DNA of 64,000 bases. Origin: Acidiferrimicrobium sp. IK (GTDB lineage Bacteria > Actinomycetota > Acidimicrobiia > Acidimicrobiales > Palsa-688). The stretch spans positions 1-64,000 of the forward strand of contig NZ_JAIMCB010000005.1 of assembly GCF_025499425.1 (NCBI RefSeq), written 5' to 3'. Position numbers and translations under genes: made by a program. How positions within the stretch are numbered: position 1 is the first letter of the stretch; each line of letters begins with the position of its first letter. Under the pieces are notes generated by a model. It did no database searches, was not told the origin of the DNA, and was given only the letters and a program-made list of their open reading frames with translations. Shown in pieces: positions 10,136 through 18,098 of this stretch.

Positions 10136-11008
10136 TTGCCAGCAGCGACCAACGCCGGCGTGAACATCCACTACGTGACCGAGGGCGACCCCGCTGCGGA
10201 ACCGCTGCTGCTCGTGATGGGCCTGGGTGCACAACTGACCGCCTGGCACCCTGACTTCAAGGCCGCCCTGGTGGCACGCGGCTTCTTCGTCGTGAGCTTC
10301 GACAACCGCGACGTCGGGCTCTCCACGTGGCTCGACGAGGCGGGCGCCGCCGACCTGATCGCCGGGCTGTCGGGAACCGCGACCGCTCCATACCTCCTCT
10401 CGGACATGGCCGCCGACGCCACCGCGGTCCTCGACGCCGAAGGCATCGACTCGGCCCACGTGGTGGGGGCCTCGATGGGGGGCATGATCGCCCAGACACT
10501 GGCGATCGAACACCCTGGGAGGCTGCGTTCGCTGACCTCGATCATGTCGACGACCGGCGCCCCGGCGGTCGGCCAACCCCATCCCGGAGTGATCGAAGTG
10601 CTGCTCACGCCGCCACCGGGGGAGCGAGCGGCGCGCATCGACCAGTCCGTCAGAGGGGCGCGGGCCATAAGCTCTCCCGGATACCCCTTCGACGAGGCCA
10701 GGGCCCGCGCCCGGGCTGAGGCTGACTACGACCGGGCCTACCACCCGGAGGGCACCGCCCGTCAAGCGTTCGCCATCCTGGCCTCGGGGGACCGGACCGA
10801 GGCCCTCGGCCAGGTGCAGGTCCCCACCCTGGTCGTCCACGGCGACGCCGACCCCCTAGTCGACGTGAGCGGCGGCCGGGCCACCGCGGCGGCCATCCCC
10901 GGCGCCGAGCTCACGATCTTCCCCGGGATGGGCCACGACCTCCCGCCGGCGCTGCACGTCCCGGTCGCCGACGCCATCGCCGCTCTCGCCGGGACGCCCC
11001 GCGCCTGA
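10136..11008 (+). CDS. alpha/beta hydrolase
   Basis: About 290 residues. The oxyanion region reads VMGLGAQLTAW, the nucleophile elbow is GASMGG, the acid lies in HGDADPLV and the histidine in GMGHDLP, all in canonical order for alpha/beta-hydrolases of the 3-oxoadipate enol-lactonase/esterase type. I chose TTG at 10136 because AGGAG lies eight bases upstream and homologous sequence begins with the NAGVNIHYVTEGDP strand; the earlier in-frame ATG adds an Ala/Pro/Arg-rich stretch. Divergent from gltB. Substrate not predictable. Confidence 0.75.
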   Translation: MPAATNAGVNIHYVTEGDPAAEPLLLVMGLGAQLTAWHPDFKAALVARGFFVVSFDNRDVGLSTWLDEAGAADLIAGLSGTATAPYLLSDMAADATAVLDAEGIDSAHVVGASMGGMIAQTLAIEHPGRLRSLTSIMSTTGAPAVGQPHPGVIEVLLTPPPGERAARIDQSVRGARAISSPGYPFDEARARARAEADYDRAYHPEGTARQAFAILASGDRTEALGQVQVPTLVVHGDADPLVDVSGGRATAAAIPGAELTIFPGMGHDLPPALHVPVADAIAALAGTPRA

Positions 11009-11071
11009 GCATGCACAGGGTCGGCGCCGGCGGCTATCTTTGGTCGTCCCGCGCCGGTACAACCTGCGCTC

Positions 11072-11145
11072 GGGCGCTTAGCTCAGTTGGTTAGAGCGCA
11101 GCCTTCACACGGCTGAGGTCATGGGTTCGAGTCCCGTAGCGCCCA
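11072..11145 (+). tRNA. tRNA-Val (anticodon CAC)
   Basis: A 74-base cloverleaf: acceptor GGGCGCT pairs with AGCGCCC, D-stem GCTC/GAGC, anticodon stem CAGCC/GGCTG with loop TTCACAC (anticodon CAC at 11106-11108), T-arm ATGGG-TTCGAGT-CCCGT, discriminator A. CCA is not encoded. Its 3' 42 bases form the left attachment site of the integrative element, which rebuilds the tRNA exactly. The integrase gene on the other strand ends inside it. Confidence 0.95.
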
Positions 11146-12299
11146 CGACGTTCTCCCTGGTCAGAGAGTCTTCTGTGCACAGGGACGTCACCCGAGGTCG
11201 CAGTGGTGCGACCTATGGCGCGAGGATCGCGCGGACGCATGCGTTCTCCCAGGGCTGCTGCCGCCGCCTGGTCGGCGTCACGTGTGGCTCGGGCGTAGAG
11301 GCCAAGGGTCATCTGGGGGCTGGCGTGGCCGAGTCGGGTCTGGGCGGTCTTCACGTCGACACCGGCGACGATGAGGTTGGTGGCAGCGATCGATCGCAGG
11401 TCGTGGAAGCGCAGGCCGCCGAGGCCCGCTCGGGTGGTGGCTGGCAGCCAGACACGTTTCCGCCAGTTGGAGTAGTGGTGGGGGTGGCCTTCCTCGGTGA
11501 CGAAGACCAGCGCATCGCCACCGTGGGGACGACGGCTCTCGGCGAGGTCGAGCAGTTCCGCCATCAGCCAGTTGGGCACGGTCATGGTGCGCCGGCCGGC
11601 GGCTGATTTGGGCGGTGTCAGCTTGCCGTCCCGGTTGAGCTGCTGGCGGACCGAGATGGTCGCTCGCTTCGGGTCGATGTTGGCGACGGTGAGTCCGGCG
11701 CACTCCGCCCAGCGCAGGCCGAGGGTGGCCGCAGTCCACATCATGAGCGCCTGGCTGGCGTCGAGTTGCTCTGCGAGATCGGAGAGTCGGTCTGGCCCGA
11801 GCTGGGGCCGGTCGACGAGCTGGGCTTTGGGGAGGCGGATGCGCCGGCACGGGTTGCGTGCGATGAGTTCGTCGTCCTCGGCGTAGGCGAGGAGGGCTCG
11901 GAGGGTGCCGTAGATTCGCCCGACGGTGGAAGCGGAGCGGACGCCGGTCCAGCGGTTGACCAGGCCCTGGACGTCTGCCCGGGTGATGGATCGCACAGGG
12001 CGGTCCCCGATGGCGGGCAGGACCCAGGTGCGCAGGTTGCTGCGGTCCCGGGCGAGGGAGCTGGCCCGCTTGGTCGCATCCGATGCCATCCAGGCCTCTG
12101 CCACCTCGGCGACGGTCTTGTTGCTGCCTCGGCGGGCGGTGACCAGTCCAGCCAGCTCGTCGGCTTCGACGCTGCGACGAAAGGCGTCGGCATCGGCCCG
12201 GCGGCGGAAGGCCTTGTTGGCCACCCGTCCGGTGGGGAGGCGCCATCGGACGTCGTACCGGACGCCGTCGCCGGTGCTACGTCGTCGGATGTGTGCCAT
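11091..12299 (-). CDS. int: tyrosine-recombinase integrase
   Basis: A 402-residue phage-type integrase. An N-terminal AP2-like arm-binding region (MAHIRRRSTGDGVRYDVRWR) precedes a core-binding SAM-like domain (about 62-145) and the catalytic domain with Arg in LGLRWAECAGL, HDLR, LGH and the tyrosine in LGLYARATR. It should excise and insert the element at tRNA-Val. The last 17 residues (from about RYGTRTHDLS) are encoded by the antisense strand of the attachment core and tRNA, so its C-terminus depends on the integration site. Coupled to the xis-like gene by a TGATG overlap. Confidence 0.93.
   Translation of the reverse strand: MAHIRRRSTGDGVRYDVRWRLPTGRVANKAFRRRADADAFRRSVEADELAGLVTARRGSNKTVAEVAEAWMASDATKRASSLARDRSNLRTWVLPAIGDRPVRSITRADVQGLVNRWTGVRSASTVGRIYGTLRALLAYAEDDELIARNPCRRIRLPKAQLVDRPQLGPDRLSDLAEQLDASQALMMWTAATLGLRWAECAGLTVANIDPKRATISVRQQLNRDGKLTPPKSAAGRRTMTVPNWLMAELLDLAESRRPHGGDALVFVTEEGHPHHYSNWRKRVWLPATTRAGLGGLRFHDLRSIAATNLIVAGVDVKTAQTRLGHASPQMTLGLYARATRDADQAAAAALGERMRPRDPRAIGRTTATSGDVPVHRRLSDQGERRGRYGTRTHDLSRVKAAL
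11104..11146 (+). repeat. attL: 43-bp direct repeat inside tRNA-Val
   Basis: From the anticodon loop to one base past the tRNA end the sequence is identical, base for base, to 18317-18359. The bases just outside differ (C versus G before, G versus T after). This is the classic product of tyrosine-recombinase integration into a tRNA 3' half. Confidence 0.93.
11218..11234 (+). repeat. 17-bp repeat near attL (candidate Int/Xis arm site)
   Basis: GCGCGAGGATCGCGCGG, containing the inverted repeat GCGCGA-GGA-TCGCGC, occurs here 71 bases inside attL and again at 18197-18213 near attR in the same orientation. In the excised circle the two copies would flank attP, as arm-type sites do. Confidence 0.4.
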
Positions 12300-12739
12300 C
12301 AGGAGTCCTCGCAGTGCTCGGGACCGGGCGGGCCGGTCAGCGGTTCTGTGAACGGCAAGCTGGGTGCCTCGACCCTGGTTGGGCGGGGCTGGCTGCGAGT
12401 GCCTCCCATCTTGCTCGGCCCCGCTGACGCTCGGGTGTTGTCCTGGATGGGGGACGGGCGGTCCAGTGCTCCCGCTACCTGATGGTGGCCGCCTCGCGAC
12501 CTCGTCGCCGGGCGAGGTGGGTCGGTGCGCAGGCCGCCGACGTAGTCCTGGAGGGCGAGGTAGGTGATGCGCCGGCTGGTGCCGATCTGGACGCTGGCCA
12601 GGGCGCCGCTGGCCAGCAGCCCGTAGAGGGTGGTCCGCCCGATCGAGAGGACTCTGGCCGCCTGAAGCGGGGTCAGGAGCAGATGCCCAGCTGTGCTCTG
12701 GTCGATCTCCGGCTGCTTGTCGGCGGGGTGTGATCTCAC
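12299..12739 (-). CDS. excisionase-like helix-turn-helix DNA-binding protein
   Basis: The 146-residue product carries an AlpA/Xis-type winged helix at about 20-70: LLLTPLQAARVLSIGRTTLYGLLASGALASVQIG followed by RRITYLALQDYV. Such proteins direct integrases towards excision and often repress the element. The C-terminal half is Pro/Arg/Ser-rich and disordered. Start is GTG. Its stop overlaps the integrase ATG by one base. Classification by motif pattern and position. Confidence 0.75.
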   Translation of the reverse strand: MRSHPADKQPEIDQSTAGHLLLTPLQAARVLSIGRTTLYGLLASGALASVQIGTSRRITYLALQDYVGGLRTDPPRPATRSRGGHHQVAGALDRPSPIQDNTRASAGPSKMGGTRSQPRPTRVEAPSLPFTEPLTGPPGPEHCEDS

Positions 12740-12857
12740 GGGTCCTTCCTCTCGGTTGGGTTGTCGGTGCGGGTCGGGCGGTGGCCCGTGTCGATGAGTA
12801 GTCCGTCGTTGTTCGCTAATCGATGGGCGGCCGGCCGGCTGCGCCGGCCATCCGCCT

Positions 12858-13004
12858 CTAAAGGGTCTTGGTGCTCACGTCGACGCCAGCGGGAACGACG
12901 GGTGCGCTGACCGTGCTCGTGATCCGCCCGGCATCCAGGCCTTGTTCGGCGGTGCCGTTCGAGCACCTCGGGGTCACCAGCGGCCGGGAGTCGGGAATGA
13001 TCAT
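12858..13004 (-). CDS. small 48-aa protein coupled to the rep-like gene
   Basis: An ATG overlaps the stop of the rep-like gene as ATGA, the same coupling used across this window, and opens a 48-codon frame beginning MIIPDSRPLVTP and ending DVSTKTL. An AGG-rich stretch lies just upstream. No family recognised. Without homologues it could be fortuitous. The remaining ~115 bases before the xis-like gene hold nothing I can identify. Confidence 0.4.
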   Translation of the reverse strand: MIIPDSRPLVTPRCSNGTAEQGLDAGRITSTVSAPVVPAGVDVSTKTL

Positions 13005-14128
13005 CGCCCTGCCTGGTGGGCGGTTCGGCGTTGGATGCGTTCGGCGAAGGTGGTGTGGCTGATGGTTTCGTAGTCGTGGAGGGGTTCCGCGATGGCGTCG
13101 AGGGTGTCGGCGATGTCGCTGGTGCCGGCGAGGGCGGCGAAGGCGGCGAGGTAGCCGGTGATGGCGGGCAAGAGTCGACGGATGGACCCGGCGGTGCGGG
13201 CGTGTCGGATGCGGGTGGCACCGACCGGCCTGTGGCGCAGTGATGACTGCTCGATCCGCTGCCATTGTGGGCTGGTGGGCCACCGGGATCGGGTGGTGTC
13301 ACCGGTCGGGGTGCGGTGTGTGAGCCACTGTTCGGTGGCGTAGGCCCACAGGTCGCCGCTGGCGGCCAGGGCGGCGGCGGGCTGGGTGAGGGTGAACTCG
13401 TCGAGGAGCTGACGGGCGTATTCGAACTCGACCCGCCACACGGGCCGGCCGGGCTGGTAGTGGTGACCCCAGATGGTCGGCCACCAGTCGTGGCCACCTT
13501 GGTCGACTTGAAGGGTTTTGTCGTAGATGCGGGCGGTGAGGGTGTGGCTTTTGCGGGTCCCGAAGTCGAAGCCGCTGAGCCCGCCCTTGTGCTGGTAGCT
13601 GCGGGAGGTGTCGGCCCTGGTGACGAACCGGTCCCGGTCGCCGGCGGTGAGGTCCCAGCCTTGCCAGTCGGCGTAGAGGTCGAGGCGGGCGACGCTGTAG
13701 GTGACGTCGGCGGCCAATCGGTCGACGAGTGCCGGCAGGTCGGTGAGGGCCCGGTGGGGGCCGACAGCGTGGAGGTGCTCTGAGCGGAACTGCACCCGCG
13801 CCGCTGGGAGGTGGCGGCTGGTGGTGAGCCCGATCCTGGCGGTGGGGTGGTCAAGGCAGTAGCGGTATTTGCCCCAGCCGTGCGGGGCGACCATCAGGAC
13901 CGGCCCGTCGTCGAGGACGTACGGGAGTGGCATGTTGGAGTCACCTGCCAGTTGGCGGATGATGTCGATTTCGGCGATGGCGGGAGCAAGGAGACGCCCC
14001 CGGCCGGACAGGTAAAGGGCGTCGACACCGGATGCGAGTTCGTGCATCTCAGCAGCAGCTGATCGGTCATCAACTAGTGATTTTGCGACTTGGTGGTCGT
14101 AGGGGTCCGGTGCGGGGGAGGCGATCAC
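13001..14128 (-). CDS. replication-initiator-like protein of the element
   Basis: A 375-residue protein whose centre (about 130-260) has the look of the Rep_trans/phage replication initiation factor family: VARLDLYADWQG, a DFGTRKSHTLTARIYDKTLQ motif (tyrosine in the IYDK context) and VWRVEFEYARQLL. These proteins nick or bind the origin to start rolling-circle replication of plasmids and actinobacterial integrative elements. It sits where AICE-type elements carry rep, upstream of xis and int. GTG start. Family assignment is from pattern memory. Confidence 0.65.
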   Translation of the reverse strand: MIASPAPDPYDHQVAKSLVDDRSAAAEMHELASGVDALYLSGRGRLLAPAIAEIDIIRQLAGDSNMPLPYVLDDGPVLMVAPHGWGKYRYCLDHPTARIGLTTSRHLPAARVQFRSEHLHAVGPHRALTDLPALVDRLAADVTYSVARLDLYADWQGWDLTAGDRDRFVTRADTSRSYQHKGGLSGFDFGTRKSHTLTARIYDKTLQVDQGGHDWWPTIWGHHYQPGRPVWRVEFEYARQLLDEFTLTQPAAALAASGDLWAYATEQWLTHRTPTGDTTRSRWPTSPQWQRIEQSSLRHRPVGATRIRHARTAGSIRRLLPAITGYLAAFAALAGTSDIADTLDAIAEPLHDYETISHTTFAERIQRRTAHQAGR

Positions 14129-14144
14129 GGGTCGTGGGCCTGGC

Positions 14145-14582
14145 TCAGTCGGTGTAGCGGGGCTGGGTGAGGTGGCGGCTGACTTCGGCGACCCAGGCTT
14201 TGCGGTAGTCGAGGCGCAGCCAAGGGAACGTGGCTTCGTCGGGGTGCTCGCCGAACACGGTGCGGAACCGGGCGACCTTCCGGAAGATGGTCGCTCGGTG
14301 CCAGCCTCCCTGCTCGAGTTGGCGGAACCCGCCGGCCAGGTGCCACGCCACCCAGAACCCGATCAGCTCGGAGCGTTCCTTCGCCCAGCCGGCGATCTCG
14401 TCTCGGACGTCGGTGTCCAGTTCGTCGAGTGGGGTGTCGGCTTTGCGGAGGTCGGTGAGGTCGAGGGACGTGACGACGTCCTCGAGCTCGTTGTCCATGA
14501 ACGCGTCCCAACGGCTTCGTGCGAGGCCGCGCCCTTCCAGGCTGTCCATTTTCTCGGACCGGTAGTCGCGCTCAGGGGTCAT
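14145..14582 (-). CDS. uncharacterised 145-aa protein, first gene of the element operon
   Basis: An acidic N-terminal half with alternating Asp/Glu/Leu (LEDVVTSLDLTDLRKADTPLDELDTDV) is followed by an aromatic C-terminal half (FWVAWHLAGGFRQLEQGGWHRATIFRKVARF), plausibly helical and possibly DNA-binding. I prefer the ATG at 14582 because a near-consensus sigma-70 promoter ends just upstream of it, while the earlier ATG at 14642 lies before that promoter. Sixteen bases separate it from the rep-like gene. Function unknown; a replication accessory role is inferred. Confidence 0.6.
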   Translation of the reverse strand: MTPERDYRSEKMDSLEGRGLARSRWDAFMDNELEDVVTSLDLTDLRKADTPLDELDTDVRDEIAGWAKERSELIGFWVAWHLAGGFRQLEQGGWHRATIFRKVARFRTVFGEHPDEATFPWLRLDYRKAWVAEVSRHLTQPRYTD

Positions 14583-14588
14583 AGTCGC

Positions 14589-14617
14589 AGTATCGCTCTT
14601 TGCAAGTCGCATGTCAA
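14589..14617 (-). promoter_or_regulatory. sigma-70 promoter for the element's leftward operon
   Basis: TTGACA, a 17-base spacer and GATACT on the minus strand, with six bases from the -10 to the ATG of the 145-aa gene. It predicts a leaderless transcript covering rep-xis-int. It is the closest match to consensus I see in the window. Confidence 0.7.
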
Positions 14618-14642
14618 CGACAAGGAGAGGCACAAGCGTCAA

Positions 14643-14782
14643 CTAGGCCGGCCAGGGCCGGCCTGATCCATGATGTGCTCGACAACTGCCCGGGCCCTCA
14701 AGGCTGCCCCTACGGGCGGCCTGCGGCCGGCCTTGACCGCCCTCGCCGCTCCGCTATGAGCTTGCTGCTCGGCGTGGTGGAG
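14643..14782. terminator. intergenic stretch with two hairpins
   Basis: Two inverted repeats lie downstream of the HNH gene: AGGCCGGCC/GGCCGGCCT around 14645-14664, and TCAAGGC/GCCTTGA around 14698-14737 enclosing GC-rich sequence. Either could stop HNH transcription before the operon promoter. No gene seen. Confidence 0.35.
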
Positions 14783-15523
14783 CTACAGAGGCACTGAAGT
14801 GTGCTTCCCGGCGGCGTCGATGAGCGACTGCAGCTGCTCGACGTCGGGCCATGGGTCGCCTCGGTGGGCCATGCGATGACAGTTGGAGCAGAGGAGTGCG
14901 AGGTCTTTGAGCCGTGTGGTCGTGGGCCCGGAGGCCGACAGTGGCCGAACGTGGTGGCACTCGATGAAGTCCCTGCCAAGCTCGCCGTAGGTCACCTGGA
15001 AGTCGAAGCCGCAAACCTCGCCTGCGAGTTGCCCTCTTGACCGAGCCTCGGCCTTTTTCCGGTTGGAGAGCGCCCGGCTGCGCTCCCGGGTCCGGTGTCG
15101 GCGGTACAGCAGGCGGCCCTCGCTGATCTCGTCCTCTCCCTCCTCCGGGAGAACCGGGAACGGCTCCTCACCTGACGCCCCGGCCCGCAGACCAGCAGCG
15201 ACCCGGCGCAGCTCGTCCCGATCAGTGTGGTACCGGTCCCACACCTGTCCGTCCGCCCGACTGCCCCGGCTCATCCCGACGCCCGGGTAGTTCGGGTCGA
15301 GCGCCGCGAAATTTGCGAGCTTCAACGCAACGCCATTGGGATTACGGAAGCGCTCGACATCGGGATGGACCGTATGAATCGGCAGGGCGTTGAGGACGTT
15401 GCTCAACTCCTGCACCTCGGCGCTCGAGTCGTCAAGAAGGCCAGACCGGAGGTAGAGGTCGAGAGCCGGGACGAGCTCGTCAACCGCCCACGTTGGGTTC
15501 CTGCCCGGTTTGCTGTCAGCCAT
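14783..15523 (-). CDS. HNH endonuclease, McrA-like
   Basis: The 246-residue protein has a C-terminal HNH module at about 165-225: VCGFDFQVTYGE, then DFIECHHVRPLS, then LALLCSNCHRMAHR, giving the CxxF/C..HH..CxxCH metal frame. The N-terminal half (RFRNPNGVALKLANFAALDPNYPGVGM...WDRY) matches the domain that precedes HNH in many putative type IV, modification-dependent restriction enzymes. It probably cleaves foreign or modified DNA. Divergent from the nuclease-NTPase gene, 151 bases apart. Confidence 0.8.
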   Translation of the reverse strand: MADSKPGRNPTWAVDELVPALDLYLRSGLLDDSSAEVQELSNVLNALPIHTVHPDVERFRNPNGVALKLANFAALDPNYPGVGMSRGSRADGQVWDRYHTDRDELRRVAAGLRAGASGEEPFPVLPEEGEDEISEGRLLYRRHRTRERSRALSNRKKAEARSRGQLAGEVCGFDFQVTYGELGRDFIECHHVRPLSASGPTTTRLKDLALLCSNCHRMAHRGDPWPDVEQLQSLIDAAGKHTSVPL

Positions 15524-15674
15524 GGCGCCTCCGGAGTCCTCTGCAGGGCTAGGGCGGTGAAGCTACCCTCGCGCATGGGACAGACGCAGTTTGAGGGTGC
15601 TGTGTTACAGCAAGCGCACTCCAACAGGATGCACACCTGTTGTGAAGCGACTCGAACGGCCGGGTGAGGTTGTA

Positions 15675-18098
15675 GTGGACTACGAGAGCAGTGAGGCTGC
15701 GCTTCGCCGGATCATCGATTCGGAGAGCAAGCGAGAAGAGACCACTCCGAGGAACGAAGCCCAAACCCGCCTCGACCTCATTGATCGTCTTTTCTTTGAG
15801 TGCCTGGGATGGAACAGCGAAGAGTGCCACGTTGAAAACAGTCACGCTGGCAGCTTCACCGACTACGAGTTCGGAACCCCAGTTCGTCAGCTCGTGGTTG
15901 AAGCCAAACGGGAGGGCATCTCTTTTAATCTGCCGGCCGGCTTTGCTCGGCCCACTACTCCACTCAGTCAACTAAGGCGGGATCAGGCCATCGGTGCAGC
16001 GATCAAGCAGGCCATGTCCTACGGTCAGCAACGGGCTATCCCGGTTGCCGTTGTTGCCAACGGTTTACAGTTGATTGCCTTTGTTGCGACAAGAACTGAC
16101 GGCGTGCCTCCTGATCAGGGGCGAGCTCTCGTGTTCGACTCACTAGAGGCAATGTTGAGCCGGTTTGAGGAGCTTTGGAATGCCCTTTCGAAACCAGGGC
16201 TTCAAGCTCGCCGCTTGGGCCGCATGCTCGATGCCGACGCCGACCGGCCTCCCCCGGAAAAAGTGTCGGCGTCAATTCCTGGGTATCCGTCGTACAAGAA
16301 TAGGAACTCTCTGGCAGCTGAGCTGCAGATTCTGGGTGGAGTCTTCTTGGAGGACATCCTTCGGCAACCGGAGGTCGAGCAGAGTTTTCTCGAGGAGTGC
16401 TACGTAACTAGCGGAACCCTCTCGCAATATGCACAGGTCAGCAGGGATGTACTTGCGGCGAGGTACTCACATTTCCTTGAGTCCGAAACTGGGGCATCGC
16501 TGGAGCCCGTCCAGCACAAATCGGGGGTATCGGGCCACCTACTGTCTGACGTCTTCGCTGCTAGCGTTGGCCAGCGACCGGTGATCCTCCTGGGTGATGT
16601 TGGCGTCGGCAAGACAATGTTCACCCGCCGATTCATTCTGGTTGAAGCAAGGGAAGTTCTGAAGAAGAGTATTGTCCTCTATCTCGATTTTGGGAATGAG
16701 CCGGCGCTGGCTGACCTCAACCCGTATGTCTTGCGACAATTCCAGACACAGCTCTTGATCCGCTACGGAATCGACATCGAGGATAATGGATTCGTTCGCA
16801 GTGTATACCGCTCTGAGCTGCAACGATTCGCCAGCGGCATTTATAAGAGCCTTCGGGAAGCAAACCCCGAAGCGTACGCACTAAAAGAACTGGAACTCCT
16901 AGAACGGTGTATCGCAGATTTAGACTCGCACCTCAGACGTTGCCTAGAGCACCTGCTCAGAGCGCAGCGAAGAGAAACCGTTGTCTTCCTTGATAATGTC
17001 GATCAGCGACCATTCGCCTTCCAAGAGGAAGTCTTTCTGATCTCGCAAGCGTTGGCGGGAAGTTGGCCGGTGGCTTGCTTCATCTCACTCCGCCCCGAGA
17101 CATTCTACCGGTCGAAGCGCCAAGGTTCCCTAACCGGATACCAAACTAGAGTATTCACGATTGAGCCGCCGCGAGTTGACCGAGTGATCACTCGTCGCCT
17201 GACATTCGCGAGAAAGGAGCTTAATGCAACTGGACGCTTGCCCACCTTCCCCTCAAACGTGACAGTGAATTCGGAACGCCTAAACCAGTATCTAGGTATG
17301 CTTCTGAATGCGTTTGAGGCCAACGAGCCACTAATTGAGCTCGTCGATAACTTGAGTGGGGGCAACGTCAGACGAGCCCTTGAGTTTGTGAATGCGTTTG
17401 TCGGCAGCGGTCATGTAGATAGCGAGAAAATTTTTAAGGCTCTGGACCGCTACGGGTATACGCTGCCGCTGCACGAATTTCTCCGAGCGATGATTTATGG
17501 CGAGCATGAGTGGTATTATCCGGCGGATAGTCCAATCGCTAATATATGGGACATAAGTCAATCAGACGGTAGGGAGCATTTTCTTCAGCCCACAGTAATT
17601 TCTTTCGTGGAGCGAGGGGCTCGGAGTGGGGTCGACCAAGGTTTCGTTGCAACGAGCCAGGTCTATTCTCATTGTCAGTCGCTTGGGTTCAACGAACGAC
17701 AGACTGCTGCCGCTCTTAACCGGTGTGCCGCTGCGGATCTGTTGGAAACCTCGCCTCGCTATGTCGGAGAGGGGGTTCCTGGCGCAGACTCAGAGCGATG
17801 CAGAATCACATCGGTGGGAGCGTATACCGTGAAAGTGCTGTCAACAGAGTTTCAGTATCTTGATGCAATGAGTGTTGATACGCCGATTGTCGATCCGAAG
17901 TGGCGTCCGCTCATCCACTCTGGGCAGTCGATCGAATCTCGGCTTGAGCGGGCGGATAATTTCAGACAGTATCTGGATTCGCAGTGGGCGACCTTCTCAG
18001 AGAGGGGTCTGCAGTTCGACTGGTCGGTGCTGAGTGCCACTGCAGCCCAAAAAATGAAGGCCGTACGCCAGGGAGTGGCTCGTACCCGGTCCGATTGA
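15675..18098 (+). CDS. HsdR-N-like nuclease fused to P-loop NTPase; candidate defence protein
   Basis: An 807-residue protein from GTG 15675 (GAGG six bases upstream). Residues 30-80 follow the type I restriction HsdR N-terminal pattern: Glu42 in LFFECLGW, Asp63/Glu65 in TDYEF, then Glu76-x-Lys78 in LVVEAKREG, a PD-(D/E)xK active site. Residues 307-314 are a Walker A (GDVGVGKT), 438-443 a Walker B (FLDNVD), and GGNVRRALEFVNAFV is an AAA/STAND lid motif; the last ~250 residues look like winged-helix or sensor sequence. Codons such as AAA, ATT and TTT abound, unlike the neighbours, pointing to recent transfer. Role inferred: ATP-regulated cleavage of invading DNA or an abortive response. No named system recognised. 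Confidence 0.7.
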   Translation: MDYESSEAALRRIIDSESKREETTPRNEAQTRLDLIDRLFFECLGWNSEECHVENSHAGSFTDYEFGTPVRQLVVEAKREGISFNLPAGFARPTTPLSQLRRDQAIGAAIKQAMSYGQQRAIPVAVVANGLQLIAFVATRTDGVPPDQGRALVFDSLEAMLSRFEELWNALSKPGLQARRLGRMLDADADRPPPEKVSASIPGYPSYKNRNSLAAELQILGGVFLEDILRQPEVEQSFLEECYVTSGTLSQYAQVSRDVLAARYSHFLESETGASLEPVQHKSGVSGHLLSDVFAASVGQRPVILLGDVGVGKTMFTRRFILVEAREVLKKSIVLYLDFGNEPALADLNPYVLRQFQTQLLIRYGIDIEDNGFVRSVYRSELQRFASGIYKSLREANPEAYALKELELLERCIADLDSHLRRCLEHLLRAQRRETVVFLDNVDQRPFAFQEEVFLISQALAGSWPVACFISLRPETFYRSKRQGSLTGYQTRVFTIEPPRVDRVITRRLTFARKELNATGRLPTFPSNVTVNSERLNQYLGMLLNAFEANEPLIELVDNLSGGNVRRALEFVNAFVGSGHVDSEKIFKALDRYGYTLPLHEFLRAMIYGEHEWYYPADSPIANIWDISQSDGREHFLQPTVISFVERGARSGVDQGFVATSQVYSHCQSLGFNERQTAAALNRCAAADLLETSPRYVGEGVPGADSERCRITSVGAYTVKVLSTEFQYLDAMSVDTPIVDPKWRPLIHSGQSIESRLERADNFRQYLDSQWATFSERGLQFDWSVLSATAAQKMKAVRQGVARTRSD

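Noticed and set aside
12736-13854. 372-codon minus-strand frame opposite the rep-like gene
   Set aside because: Ser/Thr/Pro-rich shadow overlapping the rep-like gene in another frame.
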